DNA from: an uncultured Granulosicoccus sp.
GTDB lineage: Bacteria > Pseudomonadota > Gammaproteobacteria > Granulosicoccales > Granulosicoccaceae
Direction of reading: 5' to 3'
Assembly: GCA_947499955.1 (NCBI GenBank)
Contig: CANMQI010000001.1
Coordinates: forward strand, 372,001-436,000
DNA: 64,000 nt
Numbering within the stretch: position 1 is the first letter of the stretch; each line of letters opens with the position of its first letter. Position numbers and translations under genes: made by a program. Of this stretch, positions 56,601-64,000 are shown piece by piece. The notes below the pieces were generated by a model that searched no databases, was not told the origin of the DNA, and saw only the letters and a list, made by a program, of their open reading frames with translations.

Positions 56601-58230
56601 TGATCACGTCAAGAGCATCGGCAGTGAATCGGATCATGTGGTCTTCGCATCGGACCGGGTCGAGAAGGGCTTTCTCTCGGTCTGCGGCGAGATCAGCGGG
56701 CAATCTCACATCCTCCCCCAGGGTATCTACAAGACGATGGAGACTGCGTCCGGGGTTGAAGCCGAGGCTGCACTCAAGGTGCGCCTGGAGATGGGAATCA
56801 CCCGTGAGCACAAGATGGTGCTGAACGTTGGCTATGCCGACATGCGCAAGGGCTTCGACCTGTTCCTGGCCTCGGCGCGCGAGGTCATCCAGCAGCACCC
56901 GAATGTGCATTTCGTCTGGGTCGGCGGAATCACCGATGAGCTCAAGCGCTGGACCCTGTCAGACCTCGACGCAGCACTGGCGAAACGGATACATATCGTC
57001 GATTTTACCGACAATGTATCAGCCTACTTCCATGCGGCAGACTGCTTCTACCTCAGCTCGCGCGAAGACCCCTACCCGTCCGTTGTACTCGAAGCACTTT
57101 CCGTGGGGTGCCCGGCCGTCATCTACAGCGAAGCTACCGGACTTGAGCGTGTCGTTGATCAGCACGGCAAGATCGTCGACAGAAACTGTACGCAGGAGAT
57201 CAACCGTGCGTTGAATGAATGCCTGTTCAACGATACCGCGCAAAAGAAGGACGCCCGTATCCGCTTCATCAAGGAGAATTATCAGTTTGATGATTACTGC
57301 TTCTCCCTGCTGAACCTGGCACGTCCGGACATTCAGAAGGTTTCCGTGGTCGTACCCAACTACAACTACGCCCAGCATATCGAAGACAGGTTGCTTTCGG
57401 TATTCGAACAGCACTACCCGCTGTTCGAGATCATCGTGCTCGAAGACAAATCACCGGACAACAGCCTTGCTGTGATCAAGGACGTCATCGCACGCAGTGG
57501 TCGCAAGGTGAAACTGGTGGTCAACAAGACCAACAGCGGTAATACCTTCCGGCAATGGCAAAAAGGACTGACCCTCGCCCGTGGTGAACTGCTGTGGATA
57601 GCCGAAGCCGATGATCTGGCCAGTAGCCGCTTCGTCAGCGAAGTGACAGGGGCCTTCAACGAAAACACCCGCCTCGGCTTCTCCGATTCGAAGCAGATCG
57701 ATTCGGATGGCGAACTCCTGGGTGACAGCTACAGCTTCTACTATCGTGATATCGATGCCGATCTGTTTGAAAAATCCCGCTCCATGAAGGGCGAAGAGTT
57801 TGTCAGACGGGCAATGACGGTGAAGAACTGCATATTGAATGTCAGCTCGGTGATATGGCGTACAGAGGCACTGCGCGATGCCCTCGCAGCAGAGCACGAT
57901 GCCGTGCTGGCTCACAAGCTCGTCGGCGACTGGCGTCTCTACATCAGCGTGCTGCTCGCACGGGATGCTCAAGTCGCCTACCTGGCAAAGCCGTTGAACA
58001 CACACCGGCGCCACGCGGAAAGCGTGACGCATGCGCTGGATGTCAAGGCTCATCTGGATGAGGTGTCTGCCATTCACACGCTGATCGGCAAGTCGATGAA
58101 GTTGACACCAGAACAGCTTGACAGGATGTCCAACTACATCAAGGAACTGCAGTTGCAGTTCGGATTGAGCGACAGCAACAAACCGGATGCGAGCAAGGCA
58201 AAGTCGGACCATATCCGCAAGGTGGCCTGA
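53626..58230 (+). CDS. Giant multi-domain glycosyltransferase (repeat domain + WbsX/GH99-like + GT4 + GT2)
   Basis: 1534 residues. Start is a TTG with AAGGA eight bases upstream. Parts in order: a helical N-terminus (1-165); about six degenerate 45-residue repeats of the Y(L)xxNPDV...HF...G...GRNPN type (165-480; for example YLEANPDVKSAI, YLESNPDIASSK); a WbsX/GH99-like domain (523-865: KAVAFFLPQFYPFAENDKWW, FTEWRNVARG, MWANENWTRTWDG, VNAWNEWAESAYLEP); a GT4 domain (878-1225: LLVGHDAYKHGAQMLLLNIA, FYLSSREDPYPSVVLEALS); and a GT2 domain (1239-1500: VSVVVPNYNYAQHIEDRLLS, LWIAEADDLASSR, THRRHAESVTHAL). Such proteins assemble large surface polysaccharides, but this combination is not one I can name. 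It may build the whole repeat or a branch. Confidence 0.85.
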   Translation: MNFNFNALQESLRNGVMQELTAVNNLIERVENIDLGNVAASPAEQEMLGSNLQKLFASLLPLSDYVNMPVQQRSLLTPRSRLRAAARRNKELSTEFEAVAKVVSELRRRVNSDDLRLLRLQGSRARVISNLKFYRLVLLDLLTTVTPDNKGASPSDAEVLKNLQLANHKLSRYLDFPQSYIAEFNESAYLEANPDVKSAIFQGVFPSGLAHFVAHGLTEVMHNQRNRDVNDPVHMMVFPGANRQDAGTIEVASSHSLQADSTSEFPEQHDDDSIRKAVTSLPQRALDELQLLRSSGLVDEAWYKLRISSASDSCAHFYLYGSAAGANPNALFDHSWYSHKYLKTEASAMEAVLHYIRQGDDNFIWPGPAFEPEWYQEAHDIVTGDYTTLAHYVNIGRAAGLNPNSVFDNQYYLESNPDIASSKIDPIEHFQTAGWREGRNPSANFDLNFYRSMHLDDNAEINPVSHYLQTGRQNRLTINHRQHSRVSGTPPLKDMAANLRFFSNKGPDFEEPILATNHRKPLAKAVAFFLPQFYPFAENDKWWGDGFTEWRNVARGAPRFEGHYQPRIPRDLGFYNLTDESTLIRQSELALANGIEAFCFYYYWFNGKRLMDKPLDLFAGSSEIKQDFCIMWANENWTRTWDGFDSEVLIKQDYRDEDEDDFIADTLKYFQNERYLSVDGRPLFILYRPGLVDSAKTTIERWRSKWKKTGNVEPLILMVQGFEDMDPTLYGLDGAVEFPPHKVAKDIRNIHDELNIIDPDYSGNVVSYKEVVNKSLCEPTPDFPLIKTVSPHWDNDARREGCGFTLHGSTPANYQHWLRGAINHARKNPFHGESLVFVNAWNEWAESAYLEPDVHYGHAYLNATQRALHGVSSHNRRERVLLVGHDAYKHGAQMLLLNIADTFKNQFGFDVIIALKRGGPLLEAYEKIAKVYVLESCGEDALLEAVTDQGCTLAITNTCVTGDLLPTLKQLDIKVVSLIHELPRLIAEYKLTDHVKSIGSESDHVVFASDRVEKGFLSVCGEISGQSHILPQGIYKTMETASGVEAEAALKVRLEMGITREHKMVLNVGYADMRKGFDLFLASAREVIQQHPNVHFVWVGGITDELKRWTLSDLDAALAKRIHIVDFTDNVSAYFHAADCFYLSSREDPYPSVVLEALSVGCPAVIYSEATGLERVVDQHGKIVDRNCTQEINRALNECLFNDTAQKKDARIRFIKENYQFDDYCFSLLNLARPDIQKVSVVVPNYNYAQHIEDRLLSVFEQHYPLFEIIVLEDKSPDNSLAVIKDVIARSGRKVKLVVNKTNSGNTFRQWQKGLTLARGELLWIAEADDLASSRFVSEVTGAFNENTRLGFSDSKQIDSDGELLGDSYSFYYRDIDADLFEKSRSMKGEEFVRRAMTVKNCILNVSSVIWRTEALRDALAAEHDAVLAHKLVGDWRLYISVLLARDAQVAYLAKPLNTHRRHAESVTHALDVKAHLDEVSAIHTLIGKSMKLTPEQLDRMSNYIKELQLQFGLSDSNKPDASKAKSDHIRKVA

Positions 58231-58351
58231 ACAATGCTTCGTGGCATGACAGTCAGACTTTTCGGTGTGAACACTGAACAGCGTCCACCTCGTCCTGCAT
58301 GCAGGTAGTTGAATGAGCCAAGAGCTTCAGGAATCGACAGGAACCATTGCA

Positions 58352-59275
58352 ATGAACAACAAGAACGTACTCTTGCTCGGTAGCACGAGCTTCACGGGCA
58401 GCCACCTTCTGCACCACCTCGCAGATCAATACACATTCAGGTGTGTGGGACGTCAGGAAGGACGTGTAGACGTCGTGTTCGATATCTTCAACGATAGTGT
58501 CGACAGATTGAATGAAGATCTGGCATGGGCAGACGTGGTCATCAACTGCTTCTCCAATGGCGATGTGGATAGCTGCGAGGAGAACCCTGCCCCGTCCAGA
58601 CAGTTGAACCTGGATTTTCCCAAGGCACTGTGCGACCTGCAGGAACAGAACGATTTCGATCTGATCCACTTCTCGTCCAATGCGGTCTACGACGGCGATC
58701 ATCCGCTGTATTCCGAAGATCATGAACACAAGCCCGTCAACATCTATGGGCAGCTGAAGAGTGAGGCGGACAAGTACCTGCTGGAGCATTCCAGTCGCTG
58801 TACGGTGCTCCGGCCCATCACGATGTTCGGTCAACTACTCGGAAAGCAACGCCACAACCCCTTCTCGTTCTTTCTCCAGAAACTGGTCAATAACGAAGAC
58901 ATCCAGGCTGTGAATGACGTGTACGTCAATATGCTGCATGTCGACGTGCTGGTCGAATGCGTACAGAAGGTCATCGAGAACAGGATCTTCGGCGAGTTCA
59001 ATATTTCAGGCGACGATGTCGTCAATCGATTCGAGTTTGTCTCTCTGGTCAAGCAGAACCTGCCCAACAGTCGCTCGGAAGTGTCTGAAACAGACTCCTC
59101 GAAGTTTGTCACGGCGGCACGCCGTCCGGTCAACACCTCTTTTGACAACAGCAAGATGAAATCGATTCTTGGCGTACAGCCGAAAGAGCTGGCCCGGACC
59201 ATTGAAGAACTGGTCACCAATGCGATTGATCAGGATTCGAAAGACGATCAGTACAAATTGAATCAGGCAGCCTGA
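58352..59275 (+). CDS. RmlD-like NAD-dependent sugar reductase/epimerase
   Basis: 307 residues from the ATG 58352 (MNNKNVLLLGSTSFTGSHLL), preferred over the ATG at 58313 because of AGGA about ten bases upstream and family N-terminus. VLLLGSTSFTGS is the dinucleotide loop, DLIHFSSNAVYDGDHP and NIYGQLKSEADKYLLE hold the catalytic Ser/Tyr-x3-Lys, and LRPITMFGQLL follows. It most resembles dTDP-4-dehydrorhamnose reductases, so it may make another deoxy-sugar nucleotide for the capsule; substrate uncertain. It follows the giant glycosyltransferase by 121 bases. Confidence 0.8.
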   Translation: MNNKNVLLLGSTSFTGSHLLHHLADQYTFRCVGRQEGRVDVVFDIFNDSVDRLNEDLAWADVVINCFSNGDVDSCEENPAPSRQLNLDFPKALCDLQEQNDFDLIHFSSNAVYDGDHPLYSEDHEHKPVNIYGQLKSEADKYLLEHSSRCTVLRPITMFGQLLGKQRHNPFSFFLQKLVNNEDIQAVNDVYVNMLHVDVLVECVQKVIENRIFGEFNISGDDVVNRFEFVSLVKQNLPNSRSEVSETDSSKFVTAARRPVNTSFDNSKMKSILGVQPKELARTIEELVTNAIDQDSKDDQYKLNQAA

Positions 59276-59364
59276 TTGTCTTGTCGCCAATGTCAAAGAG
59301 AATAGTGCGACGCACTGCAGAACACGTCAGTTCGACCTGAAGCAGACACACTGGAGAATACAAC

Positions 59365-60849
59365 TTGAACCAGCCCCAAATGGCCTTCGCCCCGGCCCCT
59401 GCCCTGACAGCTGAGGTTCTGTATGCAAGGGTGAACCATGAACATGTCGGTCAAAGGCTCGTCGAGGACTGTCTGAGCAACACTCGGGTTCTGGCAACGG
59501 AAACCAGTGAAAGGTCTGCTCTGCTGTATTTTGCAATGACGGTTCTGGGACAGCACCCCAAAGGCACGTCAGCTGTCACCGACTTCACGGCGTTGTTCAC
59601 CGAGCTTGGCCTGACGCAGTGTGCTGACACCGTTCGTAGCGGCAAGTATCAAGCGGAGGATCTGGCCTTTTTCTGGTCGAGTACCTGTGACTTCTCCAGG
59701 CTGTTCGAAGCCAGCAATCTGGCCCCGGCCGAAACATACAGCACCTGCGAACAACAGCGTCCCCTGTCCGACACACTCATGTCCGACGAATGGGATGACA
59801 ACGAGTTCTACGTGTTCGATACTCTCAAGGATTCCCTGCCCCCCAAGAGCTGGCACCTCTACCAGGTGGAGAACGCCACTATCGTGTATGACACCACGGA
59901 ATTCGTCGTACTGGATTCGTCGGGTCGTCCCGTTCCGGATCTCTGTAGCCAGTTCTATCAGCACGTTTTCTTCACCCCGCTGTTCGGGGAACAACTCGAT
60001 CGACTGCTGCTTGATGAGGGCGATTCCTTCAGCCAGGATGACGTACTGGCATCTGCCTTGATGATCCAGGACCTCATACCCGCGCCCAATTACTGCCACT
60101 GGCTGCTGGACCAACTGCCTCGTACCTGGCAGCTGGATGCCTCTCAGCGATTGATCATGCACACACTGGCCCCGTTCATGAAGAACATGCTGGAACAAAT
60201 GGGTATCAGCGCTGATCGAGTCGTGGAGACAAACAGGAGCTCGATCATCAGAGTCGAGCGACTGAGCATCGAATCAAGTATGGCCAGACATTTCCACCAC
60301 CCCTGTCAGGAGATGAATTCCCGTCTGGTACAGTACGTCAAGGATAGTCTGCAGGCAGAAACGACCGACGTTCCGGCCGACAGACAACGGCGTAATGTGT
60401 ATATCTCCAGAAACCGCACCGACCGACGTCGCATCAGTAACGAAAGCGCGTTGCTGGCATGTCTCGAGCCCTTCGATTTCGATGTGGTCTACCCTGAAGA
60501 GCTATCGTTGGCCGAGCAGATCGGTATCTTCAGGAACGCCGCGGTCATCGTGACACCGCATGGTGCCAGTCTTGCCAATATCATCTTCTGTGACCAGACG
60601 ACCATCGTCGAGATATTCAATCAGAATTACGGAACACCGACCTTCCGCCTGATGTCCCAACTGATGGGATTCGATTACCAACATATCATCGGGAAGAACC
60701 CCCTGCTCTCGACATCCGAGCAACAACGCATCGGACGAGCACAGCTGCAGAAGGAAGATATCGAAGTCGATATCGCGAAGCTCAATGAATGTCTGGCCAA
60801 GATCTTCCACAGCGCAGATGAAGGATCAACCACCCCAGCATCCGCCTGA
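59365..60849 (+). CDS. GT61-family glycosyltransferase
   Basis: 494 residues from a TTG with GGAG about eight bases upstream (MNQPQMAFAPAP); no ATG nearby is better placed. The C-terminal half has the GT61 (DUF563) features: PAPNYCHWLLDQLPRTW, RNVYISRNRTDRRRISNES, EELSLAEQIGIFRNAAVIV, TPHGASLANIIFCDQTTIVE. The first 200 residues are unassigned. Probably a capsule transferase (GT61 members include xylosyl- and N-acetylglucosaminyltransferases). It ends 8 bases before a strong hairpin. Confidence 0.85.
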   Translation: MNQPQMAFAPAPALTAEVLYARVNHEHVGQRLVEDCLSNTRVLATETSERSALLYFAMTVLGQHPKGTSAVTDFTALFTELGLTQCADTVRSGKYQAEDLAFFWSSTCDFSRLFEASNLAPAETYSTCEQQRPLSDTLMSDEWDDNEFYVFDTLKDSLPPKSWHLYQVENATIVYDTTEFVVLDSSGRPVPDLCSQFYQHVFFTPLFGEQLDRLLLDEGDSFSQDDVLASALMIQDLIPAPNYCHWLLDQLPRTWQLDASQRLIMHTLAPFMKNMLEQMGISADRVVETNRSSIIRVERLSIESSMARHFHHPCQEMNSRLVQYVKDSLQAETTDVPADRQRRNVYISRNRTDRRRISNESALLACLEPFDFDVVYPEELSLAEQIGIFRNAAVIVTPHGASLANIIFCDQTTIVEIFNQNYGTPTFRLMSQLMGFDYQHIIGKNPLLSTSEQQRIGRAQLQKEDIEVDIAKLNECLAKIFHSADEGSTTPASA

Positions 60850-60856
60850 AGAAGCT

Positions 60857-60882
60857 GTTGTCCGACAGGAAAGTCGGACAAC
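60857..60882. terminator. Hairpin between GT61 gene and beta-helix gene (convergent)
   Basis: A perfect 10-bp stem gttgtccgac / gtcggacaac with loop aggaaa, starting 8 bases after the GT61 stop and 39 bases before the end of the facing gene. No T-tract. Confidence 0.65.
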
Positions 60883-60920
60883 ACCTCATGCATGCCACAT
60901 ATGCAGTTTGCAACTGAAGC

Positions 60921-63299
60921 TCAGTTCGCGACGGACAGCTTCAGATCATCGACCAACATACGGTTACCAGGCTGCTGATTGACAATCTGCATCTGTACCG
61001 ATGCGCTTCTCGCCGGAGCGCGGGTCTCGATCAGAGGAAGACCAACGAACGGTTGCACAGTCGAGTTGTCAGCATCGCTGAGATTCCTGCATTGCTCACC
61101 CGATTTGTTCCCGGACGCATCCCGGAAGATCAGACACCAGCGCCCGGCCGGGTTTTGAACCCAACCGCTGCCTACAGCCAGTTGCCCTGCCCTGATCGCC
61201 ACTGCCGGACCGACCAGCTCTGCATTGGCGTTGTTGCAATCCGCGTTGGCAAGCTCCAGCTGTACGGCACATTGACCAAAGCGTGAATCCCCACCGCAAC
61301 GTCGAGTCACCGAGCCACCCGCCGAACAACTGACCGAACTGTCAAACCGTCCACCCAGATCGTTGCCATTTTCGAAACTGTCGAAGTGCTGGGTATCCTG
61401 CACGCGATTACCTGTTTTCACAGCACCGGAAACGTGTTCGCCTGTGGTGTTGTTCAACAACGCATTGTTGCGAATCTGCACGTTCTTCAGTGTGCTGTTG
61501 CTGTTCTGAGAGATACCGACCGCGTCATTGTTCAATACGCGATTGTCACTCAGCACGACGTTACTGACAGACGCACGGTTGGGCAGACCCAGTTCGATAC
61601 CACTGACACCGGATCGATTCCTGCGTTGCACGAAACAGTTGTCGCAGTAACCATCTCTCACCACGTTGTTTCGTACCGTCACGTTTGTCGCCTGGGCAAT
61701 GTAGAACTGCCCACCACCGGTAAAGCCTGTACCGTATTGCGGCAACACTGCCCACTGGCCGCGTCGATGATTGCGCACAAACAGATTGTTTGCTACCAGA
61801 TTGGAGCTTATCGATGACCCCTTCACACCCAGCAGCGCCAGACCATTGGTCTGGTTGTCACTGAAGACTGAATCGGTGATGGAAATGTTGCTTGAAGCAT
61901 CATCACCATGGCCTATATACATGCCAAGCACGCCCGAGTTATGCAAGGATCCGTTCCTGAACTCGAAGCCGTTGGTTCCCTGAACGTAGAACGCATAGCC
62001 CTTGCCATTGCTGATGTGCGTGTTGTTGAAGCTGATATTGCTGGAACGCTTGATATGGACCATACGCGGGCATTTATCAGTCACCTGGCAGCCACCGACA
62101 TTCGCATCATCATCGAGAGACAGGTTGCTTATTCGCAGGCCGGTTGAGCCGTTGACATCCAGCAGACTGCATTGGCGTTGCGAACTCTTGCGTAACAGAC
62201 GCTTGCCATTGCCTGCAATGTGCAGGTCATTGACGTTATCCAGGCGTAGCATCGCCAGACCGTTGGGACAGCAATTCCCGTCGCAGGTGATGTCCTGCGC
62301 AATATCGATTCGGCTATAGGCATTCGCATCGCGCACACAACTCAGCAAGCCACTGACATCGCGAGCAATGCAATTGTCATTGCCCTGCACTATGTCCACC
62401 GGGTCTGGAGTGGCAACGGGTACTTGCGTATCCGGAGTGGCAACCGGTGTCTGTGTTTCAGGTTCTGGCGCAACCACCGGCGGCACCGGTGCGGGTGCAT
62501 CGTTGCTCGGTACGGGCTCGTTCGATGGAGTACCAGACGAGTTGCCACCCGCGGTATTTACACTCAGTGCAACGGCTGATGAGCGTTGTCCGCCTGGAGC
62601 CACAGAGCGCAATTCATAGTTCAGTGTCGTGTCCGGCGGCAGATCGGACTGAAACAGACTGCTGGCGTCCAGCTGACCCAGTGATTCGCCGTTTCGCTTG
62701 ACTTCCACACGGTAGGCGACGCCTGAATCACCATCCCTGGCAGGTGTCCAGAAGAGTTCGGCTGCCGTACTCGAGTAGATCAGTGATCTGACATGGGTCG
62801 GTGGCGCGATTGACTGTCCAGAGTCACCACCGTTTTGCACGACAATCGGAGTTTGTGATTCTGAAGGCGTTGGGGCTACTGATTCATCGCCCTGCCCGGC
62901 CCCGTACACACGTTCCCCTGGCACCGTGAAATCAGCCGTGGACAAGTTGACCATGACCGCTGATGACACCTGCCCGTCCGGTGCCACCGATCGCAATTCA
63001 TAGTTCAGCTGCATACCCGGCTGCAAACCGGAACGAAACAGACTGCGAGCATCCAGCAGACCCAGTAGCTCACCATTCTGCCTGACTTGTACACGATGAG
63101 GGAGGCCAGACTCGACAGAACGTGCCGGTGTCCAGAACAGTTCGATGGCCGTGCTGGAGTGAACCAATGCACTGACGTTCGCAGGTGGCTCCACTGATTC
63201 TGCAAGGGCGGATGTCGAGGATGCCAGGGATGAAAACACAAGCAGACTGATAACTGCACAAACCTTGTACAACAGGAACCGGCGAACTTTCGTGATCAT
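60921..63299 (-). CDS. Secreted parallel beta-helix protein with two FN3-like domains
   Basis: 792 residues. A signal peptide (CAVISLLVFSSLASSTSALA) indicates export. Two fibronectin-III-like repeats (about 37-120 and 163-250; VSALVHSSTAIELFWTPARS and VRSLIYSSTAAELFWTPARD, near-duplicates) are followed by a Pro/Thr-rich linker with repeated VATPD. Residues about 310-610 are a right-handed beta-helix with short Asn-ended turns (VSNVVLSDNRVLNNDAVGIS, VQIRNNALLNNT), containing several Cys pairs. A beta-sandwich-like C-terminus ends in LVDDLKLSVAN. Beta-helix proteins include pectate-type lyases, epimerases and structural adhesins; no catalytic residues could be assigned. Next to the capsule genes it may act on the polymer. 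Confidence 0.8.
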   Translation of the reverse strand: MITKVRRFLLYKVCAVISLLVFSSLASSTSALAESVEPPANVSALVHSSTAIELFWTPARSVESGLPHRVQVRQNGELLGLLDARSLFRSGLQPGMQLNYELRSVAPDGQVSSAVMVNLSTADFTVPGERVYGAGQGDESVAPTPSESQTPIVVQNGGDSGQSIAPPTHVRSLIYSSTAAELFWTPARDGDSGVAYRVEVKRNGESLGQLDASSLFQSDLPPDTTLNYELRSVAPGGQRSSAVALSVNTAGGNSSGTPSNEPVPSNDAPAPVPPVVAPEPETQTPVATPDTQVPVATPDPVDIVQGNDNCIARDVSGLLSCVRDANAYSRIDIAQDITCDGNCCPNGLAMLRLDNVNDLHIAGNGKRLLRKSSQRQCSLLDVNGSTGLRISNLSLDDDANVGGCQVTDKCPRMVHIKRSSNISFNNTHISNGKGYAFYVQGTNGFEFRNGSLHNSGVLGMYIGHGDDASSNISITDSVFSDNQTNGLALLGVKGSSISSNLVANNLFVRNHRRGQWAVLPQYGTGFTGGGQFYIAQATNVTVRNNVVRDGYCDNCFVQRRNRSGVSGIELGLPNRASVSNVVLSDNRVLNNDAVGISQNSNSTLKNVQIRNNALLNNTTGEHVSGAVKTGNRVQDTQHFDSFENGNDLGGRFDSSVSCSAGGSVTRRCGGDSRFGQCAVQLELANADCNNANAELVGPAVAIRAGQLAVGSGWVQNPAGRWCLIFRDASGNKSGEQCRNLSDADNSTVQPFVGLPLIETRAPARSASVQMQIVNQQPGNRMLVDDLKLSVAN

Positions 63300-63639
63300 G
63301 AGCAGGCAGGGAGCGTAAAAAATGTCGAACAGACAATGCCATCAGACTGGATAATCTGCAAGCCGACTCTTGCGCGCCTTCTTTGCCTGCCTGTGCATCA
63401 CGACTGACATTCCGCCGTGAGGCACAGGGAGTCACCCTTCTCCCTCTTGGATGACAAAATGGAAAATCCACGTCAAGGCACCTCAGTCAGAGTTGCATTA
63501 TCAGTGATACGTCGAGAATCCCGATATGCCAACACTGGTAAAACCGATGTGCCTTGAAAAAGATCGGGTCAACAAGCCCCGGCGGAGTGCAGTCGAATTT
63601 AAATAGCCCCCTATTTAATGGGTATTCAGCGTACGACAA
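63300..63639. other. Intergenic region between the beta-helix gene and a LysM gene
   Basis: 340 bases between two minus-strand genes. It holds an AT-rich perfect inverted repeat (63599-63618). Nothing else recognised. Confidence 0.5.
63599..63618. repeat. 20-base perfect inverted repeat with CCCC loop
   Basis: Arms ttaaatag (63599-63606) and ctatttaa (63611-63618). It lies 21 bases past the stop of the LysM gene on its strand. A weak terminator or operator; too AT-rich for a strong terminator stem. Confidence 0.65.
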
Positions 63640-64000
63640 TCAATCTCGGAGTAACGATGATTCGACTTCCAACGACTGATTTGCCCAGACCGAATCGACA
63701 TCGTCGATATTATTGAATTCTGCAATCTTCTTCCAGTTCATGGCACTACCGGTCACTCTGGACGCAAAGGACCACAATGACTCGCCCGCATTCAAGGTCA
63801 TGCTGACAGACTCGGCAACAGCAGTACTGGCCGCGACAGATGTCGTGGACTGCGCAAACGGGTCAGATACGGAAATGCTGCGCGTGGTGTACCAACCGCC
63901 TTTCTTGTCCTCGCAGCTGCGTAGCGGCAAGGCAACACCATCAACCGTTGCCAGCTTTCGACACTGGCGTCCACTGGCGGCAGTATAGGTGGAACTGATG
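63640..64000 (-). CDS. LysM-domain protein, C-terminal part (truncated by window edge)
   Basis: The frame is open to the window edge, giving the last 119 residues. The final 50 (MTLNAGESLWSFASRVTGSA, then MNWKKIAEFNNIDDVDSVWA) are a LysM-type peptidoglycan-binding module. Just upstream, YTAASGRQCRKLATVDGVAL and LRSCEDKKGGWYTTRS resemble the short cysteine-pair domain of surface-antigen-like lipoproteins. The N-terminus is not in the window, so export signals cannot be judged. Confidence 0.75.
   Translation of the reverse strand, partial: ISSTYTAASGRQCRKLATVDGVALPLRSCEDKKGGWYTTRSISVSDPFAQSTTSVAASTAVAESVSMTLNAGESLWSFASRVTGSAMNWKKIAEFNNIDDVDSVWANQSLEVESSLLRD

Noticed and set aside
1..64000. tRNA, rRNA, CRISPR arrays, prophage or restriction/defence genes
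   Set aside because: Read for TTCGA-type T-loops, repeat-spacer patterns and defence-family motifs; none were found that I could support.

Overview
The window looks like chromosomal DNA of a free-living gammaproteobacterium. Two things suggest this: a CRP close in length and sequence to the E. coli protein (including its recognition helix), and the order trpE-trpG-trpD-trpC / crp / OsmC gene / rplM-rpsI, part of which I recall from Pseudomonas. A Granulosicoccus/Chromatiales-like marine relative fits the capsule content, but that placement is inference. No tRNA, rRNA, CRISPR array, prophage or complete insertion sequence was seen.

Bases 1-25300 are mostly housekeeping. They hold a ChrR-type zinc anti-sigma factor with its ECF sigma factor and a divergent FAD protein (a singlet-oxygen response module by family), dTDP-rhamnose genes rfbC-rfbD-rfbB, and a dimethylglycine/sarcosine-dehydrogenase-like enzyme. 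A NUDIX hydrolase, a REP-type transposase with an altered HUH motif, dgt, a 1297-residue FAD/Fe-S oxidoreductase and rplM-rpsI follow. Next come an OsmC protein, crp, the trp operon, class I fumarase with a lipoprotein gene, and a GspE/PilB-like protein that has lost its Walker A motif.

Bases 25449-63300 form a large ABC-transporter-dependent (group 2/3-like) capsule region. kpsC/kpsS (Kdo linker synthesis), kpsT-kpsE-kpsD and kpsM are present but scattered among several transcription units. Between them lie glycosyltransferases of several families (GT2, GT4, GT14, GT29-like, GT61 and a 1534-residue multi-domain enzyme), nucleotide-sugar genes (rfbA, UDP-xylose synthase, an RmlD-like reductase), two paralogous sulfotransferases, a sulfotransferase fused to an AlgX/AlgJ-like SGNH domain, and a lipoprotein sulfatase between kpsT and kpsM. 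The simplest reading is a sulfated, probably O-acylated, Kdo-anchored capsule rich in rhamnose and/or xylose. A secreted parallel beta-helix protein and a truncated LysM-protein gene close the window.

Most convergent gene pairs are separated by hairpins without an obvious U-tract. The most striking is a 36-bp perfect palindrome covering the dgt stop codon. Several capsule genes appear to start at TTG behind a good Shine-Dalgarno sequence.
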